64,000 bases of DNA, taken from Tetrahymena thermophila SB210. Taxonomy: Eukaryota; Ciliophora; Oligohymenophorea; Hymenostomatida; Tetrahymenidae. The notes under the pieces were generated by a model. That model ran no database searches and had not been told where the DNA came from. It worked only from the letters and a program-made list of their open reading frames with translations. The DNA is taken from positions 1-64,000 of the forward strand of contig NW_002476527.1 in the NCBI RefSeq assembly GCF_000189635.1, given 5' to 3'. Both the position numbers and the translations under genes were made by a program. This document shows positions 39,590 through 53,602 of the stretch, piece by piece. Numbering within the stretch: position 1 is the first letter of the stretch; every line of letters begins with the position of its first letter.

Positions 39590-41575
39590 TTTTAATAATC
39601 AAATGAATAAAAAATAAAGCGATTAAAATATAAAAAATTTTAAATATCATAAGATTAACATATTCTTTATTTTTTTACTTTGATTAGCTTGTGAAAAAAT
39701 ACTTGATAGATAGTATGTTAAAAGAACAATCAGCCAAAAAAGACTAAGTAGATAATAAAGTGAGTGAGTGAATGAGACACATTTCATTTAACTAAATTAA
39801 TAAATTTCTAAGAGAAAATATTAGCCATAAATTAAATTTTGGTGAAAATTCATCTTGTGAAATTAGCACAATGCGTATTAAAATCATAGTATTATTAAAA
39901 AAGTTATTTTTAATATTATTAATCTAAGCGATTTCTATTTTGTGGCAAATAAACTGATTAAATAAAAATTAATTTTTTTCCCCCCCTTTACATTATATTT
40001 TGGAAGGTAATTAATTAAATTCTGTAAAATAATGCTAATTCATCTTACATAAATAGATATCTATTTATTCAATGCAGCTATATATTTCTTACTTTCTCTC
40101 CCTCTAGAATATTTACAAATTATACTTTTTAATATTTGAATTAGATTGAACTTTATCAACTAAATAAAATTTATTAATAATATCTAAAAATCTATTAGCA
40201 ATAGAGATTATTAACCTGATTTAGGTCTTTTCTTTAAGTAGACTTTACCTTTTCAAAATTTCAATCAAATCAATAAAATTTACATTTTCAGTTTGATCAT
40301 TAAAGATAAAGTTTATATAGTGCAAGGTCATAAATAAAACATAACGAATAAAGACCTCTATGAAGTCACTCAAGCTATTTATTTACATAATTAATTATGT
40401 TTAATGTGACTCTCAACTTAAAAAAATTTTTTGCTTTTTTTTTTTTAAATAACCAAAAGAATAAAAAAATAAAGTGATTAAAATATTATAAAAATATAAA
40501 AATGATAAGATGAAGAATATTCTTTATTTTGTTACTTTGATTAGTTTTTTGAAAAAATACTTGATAGCATGTTAAAAGATCAATCAATCAAAAAAGATTA
40601 TGAAGATAATAAAGTGAGTGATTGATTGATACACATTTGATTTAAATAAATTAATATGTTTCTAGATAAAATTTTAACCATAAATTAAATTTTGGTGATA
40701 ATTCATTTTGTGAAATTAGCATAATGCATAATGCGTATTAAAATAATAGTATTAAATTATTAAAAATTTTAATATTAATCTAAGCGATTTCAATTTCGTG
40801 GCAAATAAACTAATTAAACATTTATTTTTTTCCCCCCTTACATTAGGTGTTAGTAGGTAATTAATTAAGTTTTGTAAAATAATACTAATGCATCTTACAT
40901 AAATAGATAACTATTTACTCATACAGCTATATATTTCTTACTTTCGCTCCCTTAGAATATTTAGAAATTACAGCTTTTTGATATTTGAATTAAATAGAAT
41001 TTTATAATCAACAAAAATTTATCAATAATATCTAAAAATTTATTAGCAATAGAGATTATTATTAATCTAAGCGATTTCTATTTTGTGGCAAATAAACTGA
41101 TTAAACTTTAATTATTTTCCCCCCTTACATTAGGCGTTAGTAGTTAATTAATTATGTTTTGTAAAATAATACTAATACATCTTACATAAATAGATAACTA
41201 TTTACTCTTACAGCTATAAATTTCTTATTTTCTCTCCCTTAGAATATTTAGAAATTACAATTTTTTGATATTTGAATTACCTAGAATTTAACAATCAACA
41301 AAAATTTATCAATAATATCTAAAAATTTATAGCAATACAGATTATTAACCTGATTTAGGTCTTTTCTTAGATAAATTAAAGGAGACTTTACTTCTTTAAA
41401 ATTTCAATCAAATCAATAAAATTTATATGTTCAATTTTATAATAATAGATGAAGTTTATATAGCATAAAGACATAAATAACATAACGAATAAATGCCTCT
41501 ATAAAATTGCTCTAAAAGAATGCTATTTATATAATTATGTTTACTGTGACTCTCCACATAAAAAAATGTTTGCAT
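39590..41575. repeat. 850-bp spacer repeat, two copies and a truncated third
   Basis: Copies begin near 39590 and 40436. The second is cut at about 41055, where GAGATTATTA jumps back to TTAATCTAAGCGATTTC and starts a partial third copy to about 41575. The join lies in ATTATTA, shared by both sides, which suggests slippage or recombination at a short homology. Confidence 0.72.
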
Positions 41576-41835
41576 ATTAATTCACAACCTTTAATAAAAA
41601 TTTTTAAATTTCTTTCTTATGATTTCTGTTTATTATTTAAATTATGTAAACTCCCTCTCCAGAATGGTAAATAAAGCAACTTCATATATATTTAGTGGCT
41701 GTGAGAGATGTTAATTTAAAATTAAAAAAAATATATATAGCTTAAAATATCTCAACTCTATTTTAACACATACAAAAAAATTATTTTCAATAACTTATAA
41801 ATATTTACAGATTACTTTGATATAAAAAAATTAAT

Positions 41836-41960
41836 TATTCTAATTCCTCGTTAAATCAATTAAAGGAACCCGCTTCCTCATTTTAGAAAGAAATTCTTGG
41901 TTTTAATACTTTTTTGGTCTGTTTATATTAGCGGCTCTTAATTAATGAAGAGTTAGAGTA
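41836..41960. repeat. 125-bp inverted-repeat element, second copy
   Basis: The ends TATTCTAATTCCTC and GAAGAGTTAGAGTA match the copy at 16168-16292 in size and position before the B gene. The right arm is identical and the left has one change. Confidence 0.55.
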
Positions 41961-42519
41961 TTTCATAAAATAGCTTTTTTTCTTAAACTAAAAAGAAAAT
42001 TTAAATTGCTAGTTTGAATAAAGGCATGTGATTCTGAATATTTATTTACCTATTTAATTGTTAAAATTATTATCTAATTTTATTTTTTAAAAATTATAAA
42101 AAGGCTTTTCTTATTTATTCTTTTAATAGCTTGCCTTAAATTATTTAAAAATGTTTGATAGAAGAATCACAAATAAAAAATTAGAAAAAAAATAATAAAC
42201 ATTTAGTGGAATTCTTCTTATTATTTTTTAGCATTTATACAACTATTAGTTATTATTACTTTAATTAATTGCTATTCAATTGTTCCAGATTTTTGATTAA
42301 ACAAATATCCCATCTCAAAAAATTAAGGAACATTAGAATTTGCTAACAGAATAGATAGACATTCTTTATTAAAATCAGCTAAATAAAGAGTCAAAATAAA
42401 ATTTAGTGATTAAATTTAAACGCATTTATATTCATAGGTAGGTTTTAAGTTTAAATAAATAAATATAAATTATTATAACAAACTTTAGCTATTTAAAAAA
42501 AAGAAAGATGACCTATTAT

Positions 42520-45500
42520 ATGATGATTAAGTATATAACTATAAAAGTTATTTTGCTTTTAGTAATCTAACTAAAGGCAAAAGAGCTATGTACAGAGATA
42601 GAAGGATGTATAAGTTGCATCAATAATGCTAATAATTAAAATTAATGTACTCAGTGTGATATGGATTACTAATTGGACTCAGAATAAAATTTATGCATTT
42701 ATATTAAATGTAATAATTATTAGTTTTTCGATAAGTAATAATATGATGGCAGTCAAGAGAGCGGTTGCGTAGCTATCTGTAATTCTTCTACCTAACAAGA
42801 TGATAAGACAAATTTGTGCAAAACTCAATTAAGATGTAACACTTAAAGACCTTCATAACAAATTATGCAGGAAAAAGTCATCACTAAAGACTTTTTTATA
42901 TATCAAGATGATTATTATGTTGCCTAAAAAGAAGGATCTCTCTTTATCTATAATAGGACTGATGTTTCTCTCATAAAAAATATGTAATTCTAAACCAATG
43001 ATCTTCTCTTATTTCACATAAATGATATAGTTTTCATAAAAGGAGCTGATTATTATTTATCTATATGGGATATTAAGAGTGACTCAAGAAAATCAATACA
43101 ATACAAAGATATGATCTCGTTTGATTCAATTACTTCGTTTTAAAGTTAGTATAGCATAGCTTACATTTAACAATAAGAATAAATTTAATTATAAATTGTT
43201 TATGATGAACTGAATCAAATATTTTCTTTTTCTAATCCCTTTACAATAAGCGTTATCGCAAAATCAATTAAATTTATTGGCTAATATATTTTTATCTATG
43301 ATTCATAAAAAATTTTAGTTTAATAAATAACAGTAAATTATGTTGAGAATAATCGCTTGAATTTGTAAGTAATAAATAGTTTTATTGTATAAAATATGCC
43401 ACAAAGCACCTTTTTTGATATTCACTCCACATCTTAGAATGGAATTTACTGCTCATGTTTTGATAGTTCAGTATTTAAAATCAATTTGAATAATAATTCA
43501 TTTGATTAAATTAATATAAGATATATATAGGATAAATATATTAAAAAATGTAAAATATTTTAAGCTTTAGACACGGATTTAAACCAATATTTGATTGTTA
43601 ATACTGATTTGTTTCTAACTAGTATTGATTTAAAAACAAATTCTTAGAATTTTATTATAAGTCTTTATTATAATGGTTAAATTACAGATTTTGAGATCTT
43701 CAGCTTGTGGGGAAAAGAAAATTATATAATTATGATTAAAGATTAAATAGAAATGGCATTTTATTACTTTGATTCAAGTTTGTAAAATTTTGTTTTATCA
43801 GGACAAATATATATTTTGAATTATTCCTCATAAAGTCTGAAAAAAATAAAAAATAAAAATTCTACTTAAAATGAATTTGCTTAGGAGTTAGTTCTTTTAA
43901 ATAGCGATTCTATTTAAATAATTAAATAAGGTAGTGTAGAGTAATAGAAAAGATCATTAGTGTAATTTAAAATTATATAGAATGTTTATTCACCTTTTCC
44001 TGCTACATTTTTAAATAAATTTTAGAATTAAAGAAGTTTATTACTTCTTAGCTACTATCCACCTCTTATTATTAAACGCCAATAAAATAATTAAATCATA
44101 TTTTATGACATGTCAAATGAGAACGATGGCAAATTATCAAAAATAATACAATTAAAAGATAATATAGATTTCATAAAAAAACTTAGTAATAATACAATAA
44201 TTGCTTTTAATAGTTAAAAGATAATAACAATAAATGTTTTTACAAAAAAAATGTAAGAAATGATGTGCCTATATTGCAAAGTAGATGCTAATGGTGATAA
44301 AATCATAATTTCTTCAGGTAATGATGTACAACTTTATTCTTTAGACATGCAAATGATATTTATGAGTGCTATACAATATGTGTAAATTTTTGAAATCTAT
44401 TTGATAGAGAATTTAAAATTTATTATAACAGTTTATTAGAATATATTTTTATATTAAATTAATTAACTGAAAAATTAAGTTGAATTGATAAAAAATATAT
44501 AAACCACTTCTGACAGTATTGAAATAATAAAATAATTTTCCTCTTTTTAAGATGAAATTAATAATAATTTTTATTTAGATTAGATTCTAACTTTCAGAGC
44601 AGGCTATTTTAAAATCTTTAGCTCAAATATGAAGTTGATTTACTAAATAAATAAACTGCCAATACAAAGAGTTAGATCAATGAGTCGAGTTATGTATGAT
44701 GATTAGATGTATGCTTTATAAGGATACGAAGAAGGTATTATTTTAATAGACATCTCAAGTAATACCTATAAGTTAATAAAATCCCCATTTTTTTTTGGTT
44801 AATTCATAAAAAAAGAAAATTTAAATGGGAAAAAATATTATTCCACATATGCTTTTGATGAACAATCATTTTATGAATACTTTATAGATATATAAAGAAA
44901 TATTATATAAATTAGTGGAAGCGATTATTTTTATAAAGATGTAATATAATATTATTCACCTTTTCTACCTTTAAAAAATTTAAAATACTCTTAGAATACT
45001 TCAGTATATTACTTTGAAAGCCGTGATGGTTTACTGCATTCAGCCTAAATTTAAAATAATAGATACTCTAAGCTTGATTTAGGTAATTATCAAATTAATT
45101 ATGCAACTTATATGAAAAGAAGTGCTAAATTTGGAATATATTTTATTTTTAATTACTAATCAGTATACTCCTTTGATATATTCAATGATAGTTTTTTATA
45201 AATATTGATCTAATAAACTCAATTAGGCAGTATAGATATATTTGATGAAATCTTTTTAATAAGCAAGTCAGACAATACAATTATTTTTATAAATATGTAA
45301 ACTAACGCATAATATATTTTTAAAGATTTGAAACGTGTTATTGGATATGTTTATGATTATAATGAAAAAAACCTTTATATATATGGAAGTAGCATTTATG
45401 TTATTAATGCTTAGCTTACTCCTTAGAAAATTGTAGATAAAGATGGAGACTATATCAACTGTAGAAGCTTAGAAAAAAAATTAATATGTTTATATTCTCC

Positions 45501-48500
45501 TTAAATTAGTATCCATAATTTTCTTTTATATGATAAAAAAGAAAAAACTATTCAGTAATTTAATACTTTATATGATGACATATAATTTATTACTGATGAA
45601 AAATACTAAATCATCTTTATATACAGTAGGTCAAGTCAAATTAAAATCTATAACTTTGATGGAATTTTAAAATAAACAATTGAAAAAACTTAATCAACAT
45701 GTTAACTTTACTCAAAAAAGTATTTCTGCTAATTTGCCTAATGTAAATAAAAAAATTAATTTTTATTTTAAGCTTTATTTTCAATATGAGAAAAACTTCT
45801 CATTAAATTTATTATTTTTATAAAACCTTTTTATTTATTTATTAAATATCAATTTTCTTATTTAGAAAAATAAATCTTTAATTTAAAAAAGCTTGAAAAG
45901 CTTATAGAGTTATTTATCTTTTAAATTTATTAAATTAAATTAATTTTAAATTTATTTAAAAAATTAGATATGACTTTAATAGATAGACAAAGCTTCGATT
46001 TTACTTAATTTGATATTAGAGTTAGTTCTGGTGTAATTATCTAATTAATATACATCGAATAGCTAAATTACATATTATTTAACACAGATGACAGATAAGA
46101 TTAAATTTGTATATATGATGTTTCTACTTAATAATAAATTCTTACTTTATCTGGAGTTAAATAAAACTCATTAGACAATAAAAATATTATTCAAGTATAA
46201 TATGATGAAAGTTCTATTAGATATGTAATGTTTTTAGATACAGAAGGAACATTTTATCTGTCTTCCATAGATCCTAAACTTCCATTTCAAAGCTTCGTTA
46301 AAATAAGTGAATTTACTGATGGATAAGAAACCATACAAAAGTTTAGTTATGACAATATAACTAATGATGTTTTTATCTATTCTGACAAATAAATTTACAA
46401 ATTTGATTTTAACTTATTAGGAAATTAGTATCAACCTATTCTAAACGAGCCACAAAGTTTGTTTGTTTAAATACCTATTAATAATATGCAAAATGATTAT
46501 CTTATTGTCAACAAATATAATGTAATCTAAAGATATACAGAATAGAAAGTAAAATTTGAATTTGCCTTAAGTAATTAAAATTAAATAGTAGAAATAAAAT
46601 ACAATTAAAGCAAAGATATTTTAATACTTGCTTTTTCAGACTCTATTTTATTCTATTAATAATATTAATATAACAGAAATAATAACTTAATTTCTAATAT
46701 TTACAAGCTTGACATTATTTAATTTTAGCAGTTTATAACTGACAGTGTTGTTATTACTTGTGATTCAAAAATTTTACATTTAAATATTGAAAAAGGTGTT
46801 ATTATCAAAGAAATTTAATATAATTCAACATAATTAGTCACTTCATTTACTTTTAATAGCAATTAAGATTTAATAATAATAGGATTTAGTGATTGCTAAC
46901 TGCTTTAATATAACTTAATAAGCTAAGAATATTTTTTATATAACACCACTTAATAGGGTCCTTTGTTAACTTAGATAATAAAAATTTAACTGATTGAAAA
47001 CTTAGATAAATAATAATATGCTTATGCTATTTCCAATGGTGCTCTTTTGATTAAAATAGATATCCAAAAAAAAAATGTTATTTCATAAATAGACCTAAGA
47101 CTTCTAGCCAATGAAAATTCTTAAATAAGATTGGCACATTTTTTGATTGATTTCACTTATCAAAGATATATTTTTAGTTTTAGTGGATAGAAGAAAGCTT
47201 ACATATATAACTACTCAAACAATAAACTAGAATAAAATTTGATTTTACCTAAAATAAAAATTGATAGCTTTACTATAGAACAAGGCTTGATTTTTATCTA
47301 ATGCTCATTTTAAATAAACTTGTTTATCCTTGACACTAAAATTGAATTTTTAACAGCAATTAAAAAAGATTTTATTACAGACAGAATAACTTCCTTTAAA
47401 TTAATAACAAAAAACGTGATAGCTATTTTGTTCCTTGATAAACTCGAACTCCTCATGATAAAAGGTACTAAATTCAATATTTTAGCTTAATAAAGTTATG
47501 GATATCCTCAATTTTTAAGCTATAAATTTGATTCTCAAAAAAATATAGTAAATATATTATGCTTACATTAAAATGGAATTGTTGAAAATAATTACAATTT
47601 AGACATTTTCAATAAAGACTCAATATCAGGATGTTCTGCTTTGATTTCAAGTTAAGATAATGAATTTATTTAATAAGAACTAACTTACATTTCGCCCAAA
47701 TAAACAGAGGTTATAACAGTAAATGGAATTTCTTTGATCAATTAATCAAATTGGAAAAGCTAAGTCAACTTATAAATATCTAGCTCTAAAATAGCAAATG
47801 TATTTCAATAAATTTCTTAATTAAAAGATAATCAATTTATCTTTTCACCTTATGATATTTAAAATAATATTATAGATCTTTAAAATAATACCTTTTAAAA
47901 CCTTGGATAAGAAATTCTACAGATTGCTAATTTCAATTTCGACTTTTAAAATAATAAAAATTTATTTATCAATATCACCTAAAATAAATTTACCAAACAA
48001 GTAATATTTTAGAATATAACTATTTATTTAAAATCTTTTGGCACAAACCAAATATATTTCTCAAATATAGAAAAAGTAGTTTTTTAAGATATAAAAATAT
48101 CTTATCTTGACCTATCAATATAAAATGATTTAAATTCTTTGATATTTTTCTATAATGTTTCATAAGTATTTATTTACAATCTTGAAGTCTCATACAATAG
48201 CTTTTATTAGACATCTTAGTTACCAATATTTTAATTTTAATTAATAAAAAATATTCTTATAAAAGGGGTAACATCAACAAAAAACACCAATCTAAATAGT
48301 TTAATGAGTTTTTCTCAAATCTAAAATTTAACGCTCATAAATTTAAAAATTAAAGAAAATATGTAAAATATCTAAATTGACTAAATTAATGGAATCTTTT
48401 CATTTTATGGATGCTAATATATTACAATTATTAATTGTTTATTTTAATCTAATAATCAACTTCTTCTTATTTATACAACAAAATAATATATTTTTGAAAA

Positions 48501-51342
48501 CCAAGAAATATAATTAAAAGATGATGTATTGCTTTTTGAAAATTTTACAGTCAAAAGTAATAAATTTTTAAAAAGTAAAATCATGTTCATTTAAAGCACA
48601 TTTGCATAATTTAATAATTTTACTTCAAGTTATAATGAAGGTAATATTTTTCTTGGACAATCTTAAACAGTTTTAATATAAAAAAGTAATTTTAATGCTA
48701 ATAAAGCATAAAATGGAGGAGCTATTTAATTTTTAGCTATTCAGGCAAAAATATAATTCTAAGAAACTTAATTTTAACAAAACTCTGCTTTGAGCAGTGG
48801 AGGGGCTCTATATTTTGAGAATATAATTAAATGTTAAATTGTATTTGACAAGGATACAATCATTTAATTCAATAGAGCCTTGATTGGAGGAGGATTAAGG
48901 ATTGTTTAGACTGATTAAAATAAATTATAATTACCTCTTTTCTTCCCATTTTACCATAATGTGCTTGAAAATATAGCAGAAATATACGGAAACGATAGTG
49001 CATCATATCTCTAAAATATCATTATTAAAAATAATAATTAAATTAACGAATATTTGTTTAAATTTTATAAAAATGTAATAAATGCCCCTAATAATTTTTA
49101 AAATGAGTATTAAAGATATGCTTAAATACAATAATTTAGAAGTGGTGGTCTTATTGATTTCGGAATATATATTGTTGATGAGTAAAATAGATATTTAAGC
49201 TTCTCAAAAGAAAAGCTAAAATAAGGCAATTATCCAGAAGATATAGACTTCGAGCTTAGAAATTTATAAATTTCAATAAATTAACTAGATTCTAATAAAA
49301 ACTTAATAAATGGATAGCAAATTATTGATTTTAATTAATATGATTCTATAGATTAAACATTCTAATTAAACAATTTGCAAATACTAGGACCTCTTAAATC
49401 AGTTCAATATTTTTCAATAAATTCAACAATTTATAGGAGTTCTGTTAATAAATTACCTGTTCTTTTATCAATTTAATTTAGAAAATGCTAAATCGGGGAG
49501 ATTATTTAAAACATAAATACCTTGTAAATTTGTAATCAGTGCTTGAATGGTACTTATTAGCTAAGTGATCCATAAGCACTTTATCAATAATCTTTATAAG
49601 AAAAGAAAGATATTAATAGATGCTTTAATTGTCCTGAGTCTGCAATAATGTGTTAAGGAAGTACTATAAAATTAAAAAATGGATACTGGAGGAAAAGCAA
49701 TACTACAGATGAGATTATAGCATGTAATTCAATGATAAACTCATGTTAAGCTGAAAATCCTAACAGCATTAATTACTGCTCAGACGGTTACATAGGCCCT
49801 ATTTGTGAGTAATGTGACATTTTAGGTGATGTTTGGAAAGGCTCTCGCTATTCATAATCTCTTTCAAAAGGAATTTGTGAAAAATGTGGAGAAAATTCAA
49901 AATTATGGATTTACTAAATTTTAAAAATATTAATTTTAGAACTTTATTTCATATATGTTTTAGGAGTTTTCATCAAAAAATTTAAATACTCACAAACATG
50001 TTACTATCTGAGAATATTAAAGATCCTCCCTATTAGCAGTAATAGCATATAGGACTACTCTGGATTCTATATAAAAATTATTCTTAACTATTATTAATTA
50101 TCTACTCTATTGATAGCTTAGCCCAAGATTATTTCAATACATTTTAATTTGTTTAATAATATAATTGGGTCTGGTGACGTACAAGTTTCGTTAGGATTAG
50201 ACTGTCTTATTAATGAGAATAGTATTCGGAAGATAGGAAAGATATTATTTTACACCTAAATTTAATTTTTGGTTCCTGTAGTAGTGCTTGCACTTATTCC
50301 AATAACTCTACATTATTATAAAGATTTTGCCAAAGAAAAACTAAGATCATACCACATTTATTTGCTTTTTCATATAGTTTTTATATTTTTCTAAATTAGC
50401 TAGATATCATATTTTACAAAAGCACTAACTTGCAAACAAGTAGGAAATTAACTTTACAACCCAATAGACTTATAAATTGACTGTTATGACTCTGATATAA
50501 TTAAATATTTATATCCTTTCTCTGTGATGGTTTTAAGTTTTTGGACTCTCCTTCCACTAGTATTTCTTAGAATGCTAAATTTAAGAAAGAAAAAATTAGA
50601 TTAATGTTTGAATAAATATAAGTATGGTTATTACTATGGAGAACTAAAGCATAGCCATTACTATTGGGAATTTGTTAGAATTTACCTAAAGATTGCTATA
50701 ATTTATGTAAGCATTTTATTATAAAATAACAACTAGACTATTGCTACACTTACAATTACACTATTATTATGCTATTACATTAAAATAGTATCATAAAACA
50801 ATCCTTTTATTTCAATCAACATATAGAATTGTGAAATAGCAGCTCTCACTCTAATTATCTTAAAAATGTATATATAGTTTATATAAATTTAAAATCCATA
50901 AACTCAAATATATACAGAAATCGCTCAAATCTTTCTAGATTATTTCTTCTTTTTTTGTTATTTAATGATAGTGATAGGAATTATGCTTTGCAACTCGTAG
51001 AATAAATGTGTAATTTTGATTAAAAACTTGCTTTTAAAAATTATGCCTTAGAAGCTCAAATAGTTAGTTAATGCAAATAAAGTTTCATTTTAAGCTTATT
51101 TGAAATGGAAATAAGTTTATAAGAAAATATAATAAAATTATAAATTCTTGACAAAATTTAAAAAATAATAAGTAAAGTCAAAGAAATAATTCAAATAAGT
51201 AAAAACTAATTTAAAGATATTAGATTTATAAAAAATTAATAAAAAAGAAGTTTTATTTTAAAATTAAGCTATAAAAAATGAAGATTGTAATATCTTATTT
51301 ACAAAGCCTTAAGGTATTGAGTCTCGCCTAGCATTCTTATGA
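42520..51342 (+). CDS. Giant multi-domain surface protein, type B, copy 4 (intact)
   Basis: Exons 42520-45742 and 45968-51342 give 2,865 residues with no TGA inside. Signal peptide MMIKYITIKVILLLVIQ; head Cys motif CTEIEGCISC; WD-like YLSIWDIKSD near 180; beta-helix NGGAI and SSGGAL near 1990-2030; Cys stalk with intact CEQCD; membrane helices from about 2388; tail ending in ESRLAFL before TGA. An in-frame ATG at 42508 would add four residues ahead of the signal peptide but has no counterpart in genes 2 and 5, so 42520 is preferred. N-terminal variants side mostly with gene 2. Membrane-domain variants (for example CATACCACATTTATTTGC and CATAGCCATTACTATTGG) side with gene 5. The gene therefore looks recombinant, with a head and tail of different closest relatives. 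Confidence 0.9.
45743..45967 (+). other. Phase-1 intron of gene 4
   Basis: The 225-base intron runs from GTAAATAAAA to AAAAAATTAG. Read-through reaches TGA within 50 bases; splicing gives T|AT ATG ACT TTA as in gene 2. Confidence 0.8.
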
Positions 51343-51804
51343 GAAAATTGATATATTTTATTAAGTGTGAAGATATATATGCATATATGTAATGTAATAC
51401 AATATTTTTTTTATTTTTTGTTTGAATATCTACCTTATCTAAGTATAATTTCTTGTAAAATTGAAACAATATATATGTTATTATATTAACTTGAATTTCT
51501 TTAAGAAATAGAGTTCTCCTCATATAATATCAAGAAACAAGCATATATTAAATGTTAACTTTTTTTTCTTAAAATTTTTTAAATTTCTGAATTTTCAAAT
51601 ACCTTTTAATGTTTTCAATCTTTTCTTCTCTATTAAAAGACAGCTTGAGGAAATTTAGTAACTTTACTATCAAGATTATTTTTAACAGTAAAAACTGATG
51701 AATTTCTTGATATAAATATTTGTTTGGCATGAAATACTTCTTGATAATAATCTCAATATTAATATTTTTGAAAAATAATCAATATTTCAAAAATTAAAAA
51801 AATA

Positions 51805-51933
51805 TACCCTATAGAACATACAGCCAATGGCTTCAGGAAAAATTAAAAAAAATGTTTTTATGGAAAATAACCTCTAGTTGGCAAAAAATTCGATACACGC
51901 AGTGAGGGACGAGGTTGAGAGGTAATACGGGTA
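51805..51933. mobile_element. Possible diverged MITE
   Basis: The stretch is unusually GC-rich (GCAGTGAGGGACGAGG) in otherwise AT-rich DNA. The ends are TACCCTAT and ATACGGGTA, next to TA on both sides. The right end read in reverse (TACCCGTATTACCTC) resembles the left end of the clear MITE at 38767 (TACCGTAATATCTC), and the lengths agree (129 and 128). The interiors do not match, so kinship is tentative. Confidence 0.4.
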
Positions 51934-52299
51934 TATAAATCTTAATTACAAAAAAAAATCTGCAATTAGTTAGCAATGTCTCACAAAATAAAATAATATA
52001 CTAATTTTATAATATTAATAAGTATAATATTTTATTTATTATAAGTTAGAAAAAACTTAGAGTTAATTTAAAATTTAATATAATTTTTTTATTTATTTAC
52101 AGTGAATATATTAATACTCTTGTTGTTTCCATATTAATTTTTACCCTAAAAGAAAAGTTCTAATTTGACAAAATAGAGTCTTAAAAACTTGTTTGAATGC
52201 ATCTAATCAATTTCGATTATTGAAATAAAGACTGAAGATTTTGAAATATAATAAAAAGTGTGAATTATTTTCCTTTTAAAATTTGAAATTCTTGTAAAC

Positions 52300-52388
52300 T
52301 CACTTATATTTTTAAATAAACAAAAGTATAAAAAATAAAGTGATTAAAATATTATAAATTTTTTTAAATATCTTAAAATTAAGCATAT

Positions 52389-52427
<39 letters not shown>

Positions 52428-53195
52428 GTTACTTCGATTAGTTTGTGAAAAAATACTTGATAGGAGTGGAGTTATAAGATCAATCAGCCAAAAAAGATTA
52501 TGCAAATAAGAAAGTGAGTAATACACATTTCATTTAAATAGATTAATATGTTTATCAGATAAAATATTGACCATAAATTTAATTTGGATGAAAATTTATG
52601 GTTGTGAAATTAACATAATGCGTATTAAAATGATAGTTTTTGCATTATTAATAAAAGATATTTTTAATATCAATCTTAGCAATTTCTATTTTATGGCAAA
52701 TAAATTGATTGAACATATATTTCTCCCCTCTTAAATTAGATGTTAATAGGAAATCAATTAATTAATTAATTAAACTTTGTAAAATAAAACTAATACATCT
52801 TACATACATACACAGCTATTTATTCATACATCAATATATTTCTTCCATATCTCCCTTAAGAAAATACAAATTACAACTTTTTTGATGATTGAATTAAATT
52901 GAATTTAATAATTAACTCTAATTTATCTATAACATCTAAAAATAATCTATTAGCGATAGACATTATAAACCATATTTAGGACAGACTTTTCTTTGATTAA
53001 TTTTAGGATACTTTACAAAATTTAAATCAAAGTTACAAATCAATAAAATTTACTTGCTCAATTTTATAATAATAGATGAAGTTTAAATAGCAAAAGGGCA
53101 TGAATAAAATAACGTATAAAGACATCTATGAAATTGCTAGAGAAGTAGGTCATTTTCATAGTTATGTTTAAAAATGTGTATCACAACTAAAAAAA
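52300..53195. repeat. 850-bp spacer repeat, single copy
   Basis: Carries the same landmarks as the copies at 14298 and 39590 (ATACTTGATAG, CCCCTCTTAAATTAGATG, ATCAATAAAATTTACTTG) but is more diverged and occurs once. It includes the long (TTTA)n run. Confidence 0.65.
52387..52427. repeat. (ATTT)n microsatellite
   Basis: About ten perfect ATTT units, 41 bases, inside the single 850-bp repeat copy. The equivalent positions in the other copies have one to three units. Confidence 0.9.
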
Positions 53196-53475
53196 AAATT
53201 TTTTGCATATAAATGCACAACCTTTAATAGAAAATTATAATTTTTTTTCTTAATTTTTCTCTTTATTACTTAACCTCTGTAAACTCCCTGCTTTGAATGA
53301 TAAAAAAAACAATCTTTATATTTAGTGGTTGTAAGAGTTAGTTAATGGTAAATTAAAAAAAATAATATCTAGCTTGAAATATCTGAAGTTCAAATAATCA
53401 ATTACATGATAAAATTATTTTCAATAACCTATATATAGATGCTTACAGATAACTTAGATAAACAAAAAAACTAAT

Positions 53476-53602
53476 TACTCTAACTCCTCATTAAATTAAT
53501 TAATTAAGGGAACCCACTTCCACATTTTTGAGGGTCGTTCTGGTTCCAACATTTTTCTATGCTTTTAAATAAGTCGCTCTTGGTTTGAGTGGAGTTAGAG
53601 TA
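53476..53602. repeat. 127-bp inverted-repeat element, third copy
   Basis: The ends TACTCTAACTCC and GGAGTTAGAGTA are a perfect 12-bp inverted pair, the best preserved of the three copies. The middle differs from the other two by several substitutions. Confidence 0.6.

Larger units (their letters stand above)
37714..42519. other. B-type spacer between genes 3 and 4
   Basis: About 4.8 kb, the longest spacer. It holds a relic of exon 1/intron (38550-38960) with a MITE inside it (38767-38894), about 500 bases (39150-39660) missing from the first B spacer, two and a part copies of the 850-bp repeat (39590-41575), the 125-bp inverted-repeat element (41836-41960), and the promoter-proximal region. 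No intact gene was seen. Confidence 0.7.
24250..49880. repeat. Segmental duplication, unit 2
   Basis: Partner of 1-24249. Copy 0/gene 2 tails, the A spacers and genes 1/3 are the closest pairs by eye. Gene 4 departs from gene 2 in its tail and there resembles gene 5. Confidence 0.78.

Noticed and set aside
42508-42519. Upstream in-frame ATG for gene 4
   Set aside because: It would put extra polar residues ahead of the signal peptide and is absent in genes 2 and 5.
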